From contig NZ_SOAM01000002.1 in the NCBI RefSeq assembly GCF_004364555.1, positions 806,001 through 870,000 on the forward strand: a DNA stretch of 64,000 bases. Reading direction: 5' to 3'. Positions 33,523-43,089 of this stretch are shown here, one piece after another. Numbering within the stretch: the first letter of the stretch is position 1; the number at the start of each line of letters is the position of its first letter. This stretch comes from Amnibacterium kyonggiense. GTDB taxonomy: Bacteria; Actinomycetota; Actinomycetes; Actinomycetales; Microbacteriaceae. The notes under the pieces are model-generated. The model saw only the letters and a list, made by a program, of their open reading frames with translations. It was not told where the DNA came from and made no database searches. The position numbers and the translations under genes were made by a program.

Positions 33523-36290
33523 CCCTCCACCGTATCGGCGGGGCGGGCGGCCGATCGGCCGATCGTGGTCGCGGAGCCGCCGAGCAGGCCGGCGAGCGCG
33601 CCGACGACGAGCGCGGCGAGCAGGCCGAGCGCCGGGCCGCCGTGCAACCCCGAGGAGGACGGCAGCGCCGCGAGCAGCGGGCTCCGGACCCCGGGCAGGA
33701 CGCCGTCGGAGAGCGCCCAGCCGAGGACGGTCGCGACGACGAGTCCGGCGGTCGTCACGGCGGGCCGCAGCGCGCCGCGGGTCGCGGTGAGCGCACCGGC
33801 CCAGGCGGCGACCGGGGCGCCGCACAGCGCGGCGACGGCGAGCACGTCCGCGGTCGGGTCGACCCCGCCCGCGAGGAGACCGAGCGCGACCGCGAGGGCG
33901 AGGAGGCCGCTCGCGACGGCACCGAGGCGGACGGGCCGGCCGGCACCGAGCAGCCGCGCGGCGGCCGCCCCCGAGGAGCGCACGAGCAGGGCGGGCAGCG
34001 TGATGCCCGCCACGAGCAGGATCACGAGCATCGGCGCGGCGAGCAGGCTCGCGGAGGCGTCGGAGAGCGCGCCGGCGAACTCGTCGAGCGCGTCCCCGCC
34101 CCCGCTCAGTCGCGACGCGATCACGGTGCCCCCGGCGAGGATCGCAGCGCCGCACACCACCGCGACGATCGAGGCGACCGCCGTCGCCACCGGGTGCGCG
34201 AGGTCGGTCCGCCAGCGAGCGACGTCGGCGCCGCAGAGGACGAGGAGCAGGCCGATCCCGGCGAAGCCCGCCGCGGCGCCGGCGACGGCGCCGGAGGCCG
34301 TGGTCGCGATCGGCGGACCGCCGTTCGGTGCGAGGACGAGCGCGATCAGGAGCGTGCCGACCGCACCGCCGACGGCGGCGAGGAGGGCGAGCGCCGCCGT
34401 GGCGCGGACCGGCAGCGCGGCGCAGAGGATCGCCAGCAGGCCGACGCCGGTGCAGCCCAGCAGGGCCGCGTTCGAGGCGCCGAGGCCGAGCGCGCCGGTC
34501 CGGTCCGCCCAGGCCCCGGCGGCGGAGCCCGCCGCGAACAGCACGGTCGCGGCGGCGCCGAGGCGGGCGAGGAGCAGCGCGATCGCGACCCCGCGGCCCG
34601 CTGCGCCGCCGAGCACCGCGGTCTCGTGCATCGCGCCGTCGTCAGTCGCGCGCGCCGACCACCCGGCGGTGCGGATCAGGGCCGGGACGGCGAGCAGTGC
34701 GCCGGCGACGACCGCGACGGCGGCGGCGGGACCGGCGCCGGCCGCGGCGAGTCCGAAGGCGAGGACGAGCACGACCGGCGACGTGAACGCGCCGATCCAT
34801 CGGCCGACGATGGCGCCCGCACCCGACCCGGTGGGCGACGGCGGCACGGTCGGCAGCTGGAGCAGGGCCGTGCGGACGCGCTCGATGAGGACCGGCGCCG
34901 TGCGGGGCCTCGGCTCGACCTGCGGGAGGTCCACCGCGCCCGTCGTCGCGGCGCTCACGACCGGGTAGTCGACGGCGACCTCGTCGATGCCCTCGGCGTC
35001 GTCGTCCGTCCCGAGGACGGAGTCGGCGCGCTCGGCCTGCAGCTGCTGGAACGGCTGCGGGGCGGACGGGAGGACCTCACCGGTCGGCGCGTCCGGCTCG
35101 ACGATCGGCGCGGGAGCGGACGCGACCGGGGCAGACGCGGGGGCGGCGGGCGGCTGCGGCAGCGCGTCCTCCGGCACCGCGGCCCGGCGGCGGCCGGAGC
35201 GCCGCGGGCGCGCCTCCGGCTGCTCCGGGAGCTCGACCGGCGCGGCGTCGGCGGGCAGCGCGTGCGCGCCGCGGCTCGCGGCCTCGGGGATCGGCGGGGC
35301 GCTCGGCACCGGACCGGTCGGCTGGATCCGGACCGCGACCGTCGCCACGTCCGGGTCGCCGCCGGTCGGCACGATCTGCTCGTCGTCGACCTCCCACGGC
35401 GGGCGGGGGCGGCCGATGGCGCGGAGCGACTGCTCCCAGTCCTCGTAGAACCCGTCGGAGGCGCCGGCGGGAGCCGCCCAGGGCGCCGTCTCGAGCTCCC
35501 CGGCGGGTGGCGTCGTCGAAGCGGGCCGGGCCGCGGCGGGCTCGGACCAGACCGGCAGCGCGATCGCCGGAGCCGGAGCCGGAGGCGCGGGCAGTGGAGC
35601 CGGAGCCGCGGGCGGTGGCACGGCGGCCTGCGGCGCGGTCTCCGCGACCGGCTCCGCCGCCCAGGGGCCGGCGTCGACGTCCGGTGCCGCGTGCCGGGCG
35701 GTGCGCTGCGTCGGGGTGTCGATCACCGGGATGGCCCCGGTGATCATCTCGTCGAGCAGGCTCGCCGTCGGCTCCGGCAGGGACACCGGCCCGGTCGCGG
35801 GGAGCACGCGGTCCAGCGGCTCGACCGGCGGCAGCGGGACGGCGCTGGGCGGCGGCCGGAAGCCGGTGCGGCGCTTGACGGGGAGGTCGTCGGCGGTGGG
35901 GAGGGCGGTCGGCTGCATGATCGGACCGGTCGCGCTGCGCCGACCGGTCGGGCGGTCTGCGCGCCGGAACGGTCCGGCCGTCGCGGCGGTGTCCACCGTC
36001 GCCTGCGCTCGGACCGGCGCCGTCTGCACCTCGCGGATGGTGCGCTCGACCTCTGCGGCGCGACGCGCGAAGGCACCCTCGTCGACGGTCGCGGCCGGCT
36101 CGATCCGCGGCACGGCGAGCGGCTGGATCGGGTCCTCCGTCGGCGCCGGAGCCGACACCCGCGGCAGCACGGGCACCGTGCCGGTGGAGTACCGCTCGAG
36201 CTCCGCGGCCAGCACCTCGGCGAGCTCGTCGTCGTCGTGGACGGAGGCCTCGGGCGCCGCGGAGCCGGTGTTCGACCGGTCGTCCGCCAT
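33519..36290 (-). CDS. Large membrane protein with ~500-residue disordered cytoplasmic N-terminus
   Basis: 923 aa; ATG 36290 follows TAGCAT by 8 bases. Residues 1-~510 are Pro/Ala/Glu-rich and low complexity, with short islands such as ELAEVLAAELERYSTGTVPVLPR, RRTGFRPPPSA and DDLPVKRR repeated in spirit as TGPV/TGAI motifs. The rest holds about 12 hydrophobic helices (from WIGAFTSPVVLVLAFGLAAAG to LGLLAALVVGALAGLLGG) with several cysteines inside helices. The helix number suggests a transporter of the APC or MFS type, but no signature was recognised. It overlaps the coiled-coil gene by 4 bases. Real gene: high confidence; function unknown. Confidence 0.7.
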   Translation of the reverse strand: MADDRSNTGSAAPEASVHDDDELAEVLAAELERYSTGTVPVLPRVSAPAPTEDPIQPLAVPRIEPAATVDEGAFARRAAEVERTIREVQTAPVRAQATVDTAATAGPFRRADRPTGRRSATGPIMQPTALPTADDLPVKRRTGFRPPPSAVPLPPVEPLDRVLPATGPVSLPEPTASLLDEMITGAIPVIDTPTQRTARHAAPDVDAGPWAAEPVAETAPQAAVPPPAAPAPLPAPPAPAPAIALPVWSEPAAARPASTTPPAGELETAPWAAPAGASDGFYEDWEQSLRAIGRPRPPWEVDDEQIVPTGGDPDVATVAVRIQPTGPVPSAPPIPEAASRGAHALPADAAPVELPEQPEARPRRSGRRRAAVPEDALPQPPAAPASAPVASAPAPIVEPDAPTGEVLPSAPQPFQQLQAERADSVLGTDDDAEGIDEVAVDYPVVSAATTGAVDLPQVEPRPRTAPVLIERVRTALLQLPTVPPSPTGSGAGAIVGRWIGAFTSPVVLVLAFGLAAAGAGPAAAVAVVAGALLAVPALIRTAGWSARATDDGAMHETAVLGGAAGRGVAIALLLARLGAAATVLFAAGSAAGAWADRTGALGLGASNAALLGCTGVGLLAILCAALPVRATAALALLAAVGGAVGTLLIALVLAPNGGPPIATTASGAVAGAAAGFAGIGLLLVLCGADVARWRTDLAHPVATAVASIVAVVCGAAILAGGTVIASRLSGGGDALDEFAGALSDASASLLAAPMLVILLVAGITLPALLVRSSGAAAARLLGAGRPVRLGAVASGLLALAVALGLLAGGVDPTADVLAVAALCGAPVAAWAGALTATRGALRPAVTTAGLVVATVLGWALSDGVLPGVRSPLLAALPSSSGLHGGPALGLLAALVVGALAGLLGGSATTIGRSAARPADTVEG

Positions 36291-36298
36291 GGACGTGG

Positions 36299-36304
36299 AT
36301 GCTA
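36299..36304 (-). promoter_or_regulatory. -10 element of the 923-aa membrane protein gene
   Basis: TAGCAT on the minus strand with an 8-base gap to the ATG. Confidence 0.5.
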
Positions 36305-36370
36305 CCGGCGGGCGGGGAGCCGCCACCGCCCGGCCGCGGCGTGTGCAGGACCCCGCGCCCGGCGCAGCCC

Positions 36371-36503
36371 GGAGCACGACAGCAGGAACCCGCGAGCCCA
36401 TCAGCAGGAACGAGCCAGTCCGACAGCAGGAACGAGCCGCTTCAGCAGGATGCGGACGACGGCGAGTTCCTGCTGCAGCGCCTGCTTCCCGCTGAAGCGC
36501 TCG
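36371..36503. repeat. Palindromic repeat family A, copy 1
   Basis: Starts with GGAGCACGACAGCAGGAACC, an exact 20-base match to 51339-51358. CAGCAGGAACGAGCC units follow, then inverted GAGTTCCTGCTG and CGCCTGCTTCC. Arms CGAGCCGCTTCAGC and GCTGAAGCGCTCG pair with one bulge. Confidence 0.65.
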
Positions 36504-36616
36504 AACACGAAGAGCGGCGATGTCTCGACGCACACGAGATCGGAGAGCGCCGTCAGCCGAGCGAGCGTTCAGCGAGCCGGTACGGCACAGCCGCGCCGGA
36601 GGCGCGGCCATCAACA

Positions 36617-36791
36617 CCGTGGGCCCTGCCGGGATCGACTCCCCACCGGCTCCCCGCACGCCGCTGGCGCGTCGCGCGGGGCCCCTCGCCGGCGGGGCCC
36701 CAGACGAGATCGCGTCCCTCGCGCCGGCAGGGCCCACGGCGACCCGCGTGCCTTCGGCCCGGTGGGCCGCCGTGGGCCCTGCCGGGATCGA
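36617..36791. repeat. Three copies of the tRNA-Val 3' end, alternating orientation
   Basis: CCGTGGGCCCTGCCGGGATC and two further bases occur identically at 36617-36638 and 36770-36791 (the latter inside tRNA-Val). An inverted 17-base copy lies at about 36724-36740. The first and last are 153 bases apart. Confidence 0.6.
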
Positions 36792-36845
36792 ACCGACGAC
36801 ATCCACGGTGTAAACGTGGCGCTCTACCAGCTGAGCTAAGGGCCC
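36773..36845 (-). tRNA. tRNA-Val (UAC)
   Basis: On the minus strand the 7-bp acceptor GGGCCCT pairs with AGGGCCC, the D-loop region is TAGCTCAGCTGGTAGAGC, and the anticodon stem CCACG/CGTGG encloses loop TTTACAC with anticodon TAC. The T-arm carries GGTTCGATCC. Discriminator A; CCA is not encoded. 73 nt. Confidence 0.95.
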
Positions 36846-36929
36846 GGGCGCGGTCAGCGTAGCGCCGCGAGTCCACCGCGAGTCGGGTCCTGCGGACGGA
36901 CGCCGGTCGGTCGCCGGTCGGCCGCCGAC

Positions 36930-36935
36930 TAGCAT
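36930..36935 (+). promoter_or_regulatory. aceE -10 element
   Basis: TAGCAT, 40 bases before the aceE GTG, leaving a short leader with an AGGAAGTGAGAG ribosome site. Confidence 0.5.
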
Positions 36936-36975
36936 CGGAAGCCGCTCGTCCTCGACCAGGAAGTGAGAGCGCAAG

Positions 36976-39702
36976 GTGGCGGTCAACGATCAGAATCCCT
37001 ACCTCGCAGGCACCCTCGACCGTGACCCGGCCGAGACCGCCGAGTGGGTGGAGTCCCTCGACACCCTCGTGAGCCGGCTCGGCCACGAGCGGGCGCGCGA
37101 GATCATGCTCAGCCTGCTGAGCCGCTCGCAGGAGCTGCATCTCGGCATCCCGATGGTGCCCACGACGGACTACGTCAACACCATCGCACCCGAGGACGAG
37201 CCCGCGTTCCCCGGGGACGAGGACGTCGAGCGGCGGTACCGGGCGTGGATCCGCTGGAACGCGGCCATCACGGTGCACCGCGCGCAGCGCCCCGGCATCG
37301 CGGTCGGCGGCCACATCTCCACGTACGCCTCCTCGGCGGCGCTGTACGAGGTCGGCTACAACCACTTCTTCCGCGGTCCCGACTTCCCGGGCGGCGGCGA
37401 CCAGGTCTTCTTCCAGGGGCATGCCTCCCCCGGCATGTACGCCCGCGCGTTCCTGGAGGGGCGGCTCTCGGAGCAGGACCTCGACGGGTTCCGCCAGGAG
37501 AAGTCCCGCGCTCCGCACGCGCTCCCCTCGTATCCGCACCCGCGGCTCATGCCGGAGTTCTGGCAGTTCCCGACGGTGTCGATGGGCATCGGCCCGATCA
37601 ACGCGATCTACCAGGCGCAGGTCGCGAAGTACCTCACCAACCGTGGTCTCAAGGACGCGTCCGAGAGCCATGTGTGGGCGTTCCTCGGCGACGGCGAGAT
37701 GGACGAGGTCGAGAGCCGCGGCCAGCTGCAGATCGCGGCGAACGAGGGCCTCGACAACCTGACGTTCGTCATCAACTGCAATCTGCAGCGCCTCGACGGA
37801 CCGGTCCGCGGCAACGGGAAGATCATCCAGGAGCTGGAGAGCTTCTTCCGCGGCGCCGGCTGGAACGTCATCAAGGTCGTCTGGGGCCGCGAGTGGGACG
37901 ACCTGCTCGCCCGCGACACGGACGGCGCCCTGCTGCGCCTCATGAACACGACGCCGGACGGCGACTTCCAGACGTACAAGGCGGAGAGCGGCGCGTACGT
38001 CCGCGAGAACTTCTTCGGCCGCGACCCGCGCGCCGCGAAGCTCGTCGAGGGCTACACCGACGACCAGATCTGGAACCTCAAGCGGGGCGGCCACGACTAC
38101 CGCAAGGTGTTCGCGGCCTACCAGGCGGCGATGGAGCACAAGGGCCAGCCGACGGTCATCCTGGCGAAGACGATCAAGGGCTACGGCCTCGGACCGAACT
38201 TCGCGGGCCGCAACGCGACCCACCAGATGAAGAAGCTGACGCTCGACAACCTGAAGCAGTTCCGCGACGAGCTCCGCATCCCGATCTCCGACGCGCAGCT
38301 CGAGGAGAACCCGTACCTGCCGCCGTACTACCACCCGGGGCAGGACGACGAGGCGATCCAGTACCTGCAGGAGCGTCGCCGCGCGCTCGGCGGATACGTG
38401 CCGCAGCGCCGCACCGAGCACAAGCCGCTCGCGCTGCCGGATGCGAAGGCGTACCAGGTCGTGAAGAAGGGCTCGGGGACGCAGCAGGTCGCCACGACCA
38501 TGGCGTTCGTCCGCCTGCTGAAGGACCTGGTCCGCGCGAAGGACTTCGGCGCCCGCGTGGTGCCGATCATCCCGGACGAGGCCCGCACGTTCGGCATCGA
38601 TGCGTTCTTCCCGACCGCGAAGATCTACAACCCCCGCGGCCAGCACTACACGTCGGTCGACCGCGAGCTGCTCCTCGCCTACAAGGAGAGCCCGCAGGGC
38701 CAGATCGTCCACGTCGGCATCAACGAGGCGGGCGCGCTCGCCGCGTTCACGGCCATCGGCACGTCGTACGCCACGCACGGCGAGCCGCTCATCCCGGTCT
38801 ACGTCTTCTACTCGATGTTCGGGTTCCAGCGGACCGGCGACGCGATCTGGGCGGCGGGCGACCAGATGACCCGCGGCTTCATGATCGGCGCGACCGCGGG
38901 TCGCACCACGCTGACCGGCGAGGGCCTGCAGCACGCGGACGGCCACTCGCTGACGCTGGCCGAGACGAACCCGGCGGTCGTCGCCTACGACCCCGCCTAC
39001 GGGTACGAGATCGGGCACATCGTCGCCGACGGCCTCGACCGGATGTACGGCGGGCAGCACCCCGACCCGAACGTCATGTACTACCTGACCGTCTACAACG
39101 AGCCGATGCCGCAGCCGGCCGAGCCGGAGGGACTCGACGTCGAGGGCGTCAAGCGGGGCATCTACCTGCTGAAGCGCTCCGAGGCGCAGGGCCCGAAGGT
39201 GCAGCTGCTCGCATCCGGCGTCGGTGTGCCGTGGGCGCTCGAGGCGCAGGAGCTGCTCGAGAAGGACTGGGGCGTCTCCGCCGACGTGTGGAGCGTCACG
39301 TCATGGTCCGAGCTGCGTCGCGACGGCCTCGCCGCCGAGCACGACGCGTTCCTGAACCCGACGGAGGACCGCCGTACGCCGTTCGTGACGGAGAAGCTGC
39401 AGTCGACCGAGGGGCCCGTCGTCGCGGTCAGCGACTTCGCGCACTCGGTCCCGGACCAGATCCGGCAGTTCGTCCCCCGCACCTACGCGACGCTCGGCGC
39501 CGACGGCTTCGGCTTCTCGGACACCCGGGCGGCCGCCCGACGGTTCTTCCACATCGACGGCCCGTCGCTCGTCGTCCGCGCCCTCGAGGCGCTCGCCGAC
39601 GAGGGCAAGGTCGACCCGTACGCGGCGGCGCAGGCGATCGACAAGTACAAGCTGCACGACGTGTCCGCCGGGACGTCCGGCACGGCCGGCGGCGAGAGCT
39701 GA
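36976..39702 (+). CDS. aceE: Pyruvate dehydrogenase E1 component (homodimeric)
   Basis: 908 aa. Decarboxylates pyruvate with thiamine diphosphate and loads the lipoyl group of E2. The ThDP motif begins at [13 protein letters not shown] and ends ~28 residues later at [11 protein letters not shown]. The regions [21 protein letters not shown] and [19 protein letters not shown] are highly typical of AceE. The GTG start ([12 protein letters not shown]) fits family length. E2 and E3 genes are about 24 kb away. It is followed after 10 bases by the fasR-like gene, so acetyl-CoA supply and fatty-acid regulation may be linked on one transcript. Confidence 0.97.
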   Translation: MAVNDQNPYLAGTLDRDPAETAEWVESLDTLVSRLGHERAREIMLSLLSRSQELHLGIPMVPTTDYVNTIAPEDEPAFPGDEDVERRYRAWIRWNAAITVHRAQRPGIAVGGHISTYASSAALYEVGYNHFFRGPDFPGGGDQVFFQGHASPGMYARAFLEGRLSEQDLDGFRQEKSRAPHALPSYPHPRLMPEFWQFPTVSMGIGPINAIYQAQVAKYLTNRGLKDASESHVWAFLGDGEMDEVESRGQLQIAANEGLDNLTFVINCNLQRLDGPVRGNGKIIQELESFFRGAGWNVIKVVWGREWDDLLARDTDGALLRLMNTTPDGDFQTYKAESGAYVRENFFGRDPRAAKLVEGYTDDQIWNLKRGGHDYRKVFAAYQAAMEHKGQPTVILAKTIKGYGLGPNFAGRNATHQMKKLTLDNLKQFRDELRIPISDAQLEENPYLPPYYHPGQDDEAIQYLQERRRALGGYVPQRRTEHKPLALPDAKAYQVVKKGSGTQQVATTMAFVRLLKDLVRAKDFGARVVPIIPDEARTFGIDAFFPTAKIYNPRGQHYTSVDRELLLAYKESPQGQIVHVGINEAGALAAFTAIGTSYATHGEPLIPVYVFYSMFGFQRTGDAIWAAGDQMTRGFMIGATAGRTTLTGEGLQHADGHSLTLAETNPAVVAYDPAYGYEIGHIVADGLDRMYGGQHPDPNVMYYLTVYNEPMPQPAEPEGLDVEGVKRGIYLLKRSEAQGPKVQLLASGVGVPWALEAQELLEKDWGVSADVWSVTSWSELRRDGLAAEHDAFLNPTEDRRTPFVTEKLQSTEGPVVAVSDFAHSVPDQIRQFVPRTYATLGADGFGFSDTRAAARRFFHIDGPSLVVRALEALADEGKVDPYAAAQAIDKYKLHDVSAGTSGTAGGES

Positions 39703-39712
39703 CGCGCCGGCG

Positions 39713-40960
39713 GTGGCCGCTCGGACCAAGGCGGAGACCCTCGCGTGGCTGCGTCAGATCGCCGGTGAGCTGGCCACCGCCACGCTGAAGCGGCTCGAGG
39801 ACACCCTCCCGTGGTACCGGGACATGCCCCCGGGCCGCCGCAGCTCCGTGGGGCTCGTCGCGCAGGCCGGCATCCGATCGTTCATCAGCTGGTACGAGGA
39901 CCCGGCGTCGACCCCGTGGATCGCCGCCGACGTGTTCGGGGCGGCGCCGCGGGAACTCCTCCGGTCGGTCAGCCTGCAGCAGACGCTGCAGCTGATCCGC
40001 GCCACGGTGGAGGTGGTGGAGGAGCGCATCGCGAGCTCCACCGACCAGGGCCTGCGCGAGCCGATCCTGCTCTACTCGCGCGAGATCGCGTTCGCGGCCG
40101 CCGACGTCTACGCGCGGGCGGCGGAGGCGCGCGGCCTGTGGGACGCGCGGCTCGAGGCGCTCGTCGTCGACTCGATCCTGTCGGGCGAGGCGGACGACGC
40201 GCTGCCGAGCCGTATCGCCGCGCTCGGGTGGCACGGGCACGGGGAGGTGTCCGTGCTCGTCGGGACGACGCCGCGACTGCTCGACGTCGATCAGCTGCGG
40301 CGCACCGCGCGACACCTCGCCTCCGACGTCCTCATCGGCGTGCAGGGCGCGCGGCTCGTCCTCGTGATCGGCCGGTCGGACGAGGCGGCGGCGCAGGTCC
40401 CGCGCGCCGAGGACCTGCCCCCGCGCCCGGAGGACCCGCCGCTCGAGGAGCTGCCGCCGGGCTCGCAGCCGTCCTTCCTCGACATCGCGACGAGCCTCGA
40501 GCCCGGGTTCGGCCCCGGGCCGGTGGTGCTCGGACCGACCGTGCCGGACCTCGTCGCCGCGTCCCGCAGCGCGCGGGCCGCCCTCGCCGGGTTCGCCGCC
40601 GCCCGCGCGGTGCGGTCCGCGCCGCGGCCGGTCGCCGCGGACGACCTCCTGCCCGAGCGCGCCCTCGCGGGCGACCCGCTCGCCCGGACCACGCTGGTCT
40701 CGCGCATCCACCAGCCGCTCCGGGAGCACCACAGCCCGGAGCTGCTCGCGACGCTGTGGGCGTATCTCGACAACGGCCGCTCGCTGGAGGGCACCGCCCG
40801 CGAGCTGTACGTCCATCCCAACACCGTCCGCTACCGCCTCAAGCGGATCACGGAGCTGCTCGGCTGGGACCCGACCTCGCCGCGCGACGCCTTCGTCCTC
40901 CACGCCGCGCTGATCGTGGGCGCCATCAGCGAGCCCGTCCAGGTCCGCAGGAGGAAGTAG
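39713..40960 (+). CDS. fasR: PucR/CdaR-type regulator of fatty acid synthesis, FasR-like
   Basis: 415 aa, GTG start. N-terminal helical domain, a degenerate GGDEF-like middle (LVVDSILSGEADDALPSRIAALGW), and a C-terminal PucR HTH: LLATLWAYLDNGRSLEGTA then ARELYVHPNTVRYRLKRITE. In Streptomyces, FasR of the same architecture precedes and activates the fabD-fabH-acpP-fabF operon; the gene order here is identical. It is followed by a TGTGCG-ACC-CGCACA palindrome before fabD, a plausible operator. Effector probably an acyl thioester or malonyl-CoA, by inference. Confidence 0.85.
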   Translation: MAARTKAETLAWLRQIAGELATATLKRLEDTLPWYRDMPPGRRSSVGLVAQAGIRSFISWYEDPASTPWIAADVFGAAPRELLRSVSLQQTLQLIRATVEVVEERIASSTDQGLREPILLYSREIAFAAADVYARAAEARGLWDARLEALVVDSILSGEADDALPSRIAALGWHGHGEVSVLVGTTPRLLDVDQLRRTARHLASDVLIGVQGARLVLVIGRSDEAAAQVPRAEDLPPRPEDPPLEELPPGSQPSFLDIATSLEPGFGPGPVVLGPTVPDLVAASRSARAALAGFAAARAVRSAPRPVAADDLLPERALAGDPLARTTLVSRIHQPLREHHSPELLATLWAYLDNGRSLEGTARELYVHPNTVRYRLKRITELLGWDPTSPRDAFVLHAALIVGAISEPVQVRRRK

Positions 40961-40973
40961 GGCGTCCCACCGC

Positions 40974-40988
40974 TGTGCGACCCGCACA
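40974..40988. promoter_or_regulatory. Candidate FasR operator palindrome
   Basis: TGTGCG-ACC-CGCACA, a perfect 6-bp inverted repeat with a 3-base centre, 69 bases before the fabD GTG and 13 after the fasR stop. Confidence 0.4.
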
Positions 40989-41056
40989 ACGATCCGGACG
41001 ATCCTTTGGACGCGTTCTCAGCACGGCGCGCGGCGTCTCCGACAGACTTGGATCTC

Positions 41057-41962
41057 GTGATCGTCGTCGTCGCGCCCGGTCAGGGCTCCCAGACCCCCGG
41101 GTTCCTCACCCCGTGGCTCGAGCTCGACGGGGTGCGCGAGCGCCTCGAGGCGCTCGGGGACGCGGCGGAGCTCGACCTCGTCTCGCTCGGCACCACCGCC
41201 GACGCGGACACCATCCGCCGCACCGAGATCGCCCAGCCGTTGATCGTCGCCGCCGGCATCGTCACCGCCGCCGCGCTGGAGCGCACGCCGAGCGCGGTCG
41301 CGGGCCACTCCGTGGGCGAGGTGACCGCCTCGGTCGTGAGCGGCGTGCTGTCGGACGTCGACGGCATGCGCCTCGTCGCCGTGCGCGGCCGTGCGATGGC
41401 GGAAGCGGCCGCGGCCGTGCTCACCGGGATGAGCGCCGTCGTCGGCGGCGACGAGACGGCCGTGGTCGAGCGGCTCACCGAGCTCGGCCTGATCCCCGCG
41501 AACCGCAACGGCGGCGGCCAGATCGTCGCGGCCGGCGAGCTCGCCGCCCTCGACACCCTGCGGGCCGAGCCGCCCGCCGGCACGCGGGTGATCCCGCTGC
41601 AGGTCGCCGGCGCCTTCCACACCGCCTTCATGGCGCCGGCCGTCGACGCGCTGCGCGGGTTCGCGGCCGGCCTCGCCCCCGCCGACCCGTCCGCACGGCT
41701 GTGGACGAACAAGGACGGGTCCGAGGTCGGGTCCGGCTCCGCCTACCTCGATCTGCTCGTCGGGCAGGTCGCCTCACCGGTACGGTGGGACCGCTGCATG
41801 GAGTCGTTCGCGGCCGCCGGGATCACGGGGCTCGTCGAGCTCGCTCCGGCCGGCACGCTGACCGGGCTCGCGAAGCGCGGGCTCAAGGGCGTGCCGACCG
41901 TCGCGGTGAAGACGCCTGCGGACCTGGCCGCGGCGCAGGACCTGCTCGATCGGACGGCATGA
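41057..41962 (+). CDS. fabD: Malonyl-CoA:ACP transacylase
   Basis: 301 aa. Transfers malonyl from CoA to ACP. N-terminal IVVVAPGQGSQTPGFL, the nucleophile motif AGHSVGEVTA with catalytic serine, and GAFHTAFM with catalytic histidine. The GTG at 41057 was chosen because the family begins with this strand; an upstream in-frame TTG at 41006 would add 17 non-conserved residues and overlap the promoter region. The stop overlaps an ATG that opens a 14-codon frame leading to fabH. Confidence 0.94.
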   Translation: MIVVVAPGQGSQTPGFLTPWLELDGVRERLEALGDAAELDLVSLGTTADADTIRRTEIAQPLIVAAGIVTAAALERTPSAVAGHSVGEVTASVVSGVLSDVDGMRLVAVRGRAMAEAAAAVLTGMSAVVGGDETAVVERLTELGLIPANRNGGGQIVAAGELAALDTLRAEPPAGTRVIPLQVAGAFHTAFMAPAVDALRGFAAGLAPADPSARLWTNKDGSEVGSGSAYLDLLVGQVASPVRWDRCMESFAAAGITGLVELAPAGTLTGLAKRGLKGVPTVAVKTPADLAAAQDLLDRTA

Positions 41963-42003
41963 ACACCATCCCCCCGCGCACCTCGTCGGCGGCCGCCCGA
42001 TGA
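41959..42003 (+). CDS. 14-codon linking frame between fabD and fabH
   Basis: ATG at 41959 overlaps the fabD stop (ATGA), and its own TGA (42001-42003) overlaps the fabH ATG (ATGA). It encodes MNTIPPRTSSAAAR. Such an arrangement would let terminating ribosomes hand over from fabD to fabH. It may be chance, as the peptide has no likeness to anything known. Confidence 0.3.
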   Translation: MNTIPPRTSSAAAR

Positions 42004-43004
42004 CCGCGCTGCACCAGACCGTCGGCCGCGCCGGGTCGCGCATCCTCGCCTACGGTGCCGCCCGCGGCTCGGAGGTCGTCACGAACGACGACATCGTCGG
42101 CCCGATCAACTCCTCCGACGAGTGGATCCGCCAGCGCACCGGCGTGATCGCTCGTCGCCGCGCCACCGCGGACGTCCAGGCCGTCGACCTCGCGGAGGAG
42201 GCGGCGAAGCAGGCCATCGAGGCCGCCGGCATCCGCCCCGAGCAGATCGGCGCGGTGCTCGTGTCGACCATCTCGAACACGGTGCAGACGCCGTCGCTCG
42301 CTGCGCTCCTCACCGACCGCGTGGGCGCGACGCCCGCGCCGGCGTACGACATCTCCGCCGCGTGCGCCGGCTTCACCTACGGCATCGCGCAGGCCGACTC
42401 CTTCATCCGCACCGGGCTCGCCGAGTACGTGCTCGTCGTCGGCGCCGAGAAGCTCTCGGACTACGCGAAGCCGACGGACCGGACGATCTCGTTCCTCCTC
42501 GGCGACGGCGCGGGCGCCGCGGTGCTCGGCCCCGCCGACGAGCCCGGCGTCTCCCCCACCGTGTGGGGCTCCGACGGCGGCAAGTGGGACGTCGTGGGGA
42601 TGGACAGCACCCTGGGCGCCTACCGCGACGGCAACGGCGAGGTCGACTGGCCGACGCTGCGGCAGGAGGGCCCGACCGTCTTCCGCTGGGCCGTCTGGGA
42701 GATGGCGAAGGTGGCCCAGCAGGCGCTCGACGCCGCCGGCATCACCGCCGACGACCTCGCCGCGTTCATCCCGCACCAGGCGAACATGCGGATCATCGAC
42801 GAGCTCGCCAAGCAGCTGAAGCTGCCGGCGCACGTCGCGATCGCGCGCGACATCGCGCTGACGGGCAACACCTCCGCCGCGTCGATCCCGCTCGCCGCGC
42901 ACGCCCTGCTCGCCGAGCACCCCGAGCTGTCCGGCGGTCTGGCCCTCCAGATCGGCTTCGGCGCGGGGCTCGTGTTCGGCGCCCAGGTCGTCCGCCTGCC
43001 CTGA
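42000..43004 (+). CDS. fabH: 3-oxoacyl-ACP synthase III
   Basis: 334 aa. Condenses an acyl-CoA primer with malonyl-ACP, setting the branched or straight starter of fatty acids. Catalytic Cys in DISAACAGFTYG, His in IPHQANMRI, Asn in LTGNTSAASIP, and the C-terminal GFGAGLVFGAQVV. ATG start overlaps the small linking frame; no good ribosome site lies just before it, which supports coupling. In this family primers are usually branched (anteiso), so broad primer use is expected. Confidence 0.96.
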   Translation: MTALHQTVGRAGSRILAYGAARGSEVVTNDDIVGPINSSDEWIRQRTGVIARRRATADVQAVDLAEEAAKQAIEAAGIRPEQIGAVLVSTISNTVQTPSLAALLTDRVGATPAPAYDISAACAGFTYGIAQADSFIRTGLAEYVLVVGAEKLSDYAKPTDRTISFLLGDGAGAAVLGPADEPGVSPTVWGSDGGKWDVVGMDSTLGAYRDGNGEVDWPTLRQEGPTVFRWAVWEMAKVAQQALDAAGITADDLAAFIPHQANMRIIDELAKQLKLPAHVAIARDIALTGNTSAASIPLAAHALLAEHPELSGGLALQIGFGAGLVFGAQVVRLP

Positions 43005-43024
43005 GTGCGCGGCACGCGCCCCAA

Positions 43025-43030
43025 TACACT
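43025..43030 (+). promoter_or_regulatory. acpP -10 element
   Basis: TACACT, 60 bases before acpP and 20 after the fabH stop; suggests an extra promoter for the abundant carrier protein. Confidence 0.4.
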
Positions 43031-43089
43031 GATCACCGACCGGTTCCGCGCGCTGCGGAGCCCGTGAGACCAAGGAGAACGACCCCCAC

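Noticed and set aside
36371-36503. CRISPR array suggested by recurring CAGCAGGAAC units
   Set aside because: Units are unevenly spaced, partly inverted and form an imperfect hairpin; no cas genes.
36553-39060. 835-residue minus-strand frame opposite aceE
   Set aside because: Crosses tRNA-Val and mirrors aceE codons; shadow.
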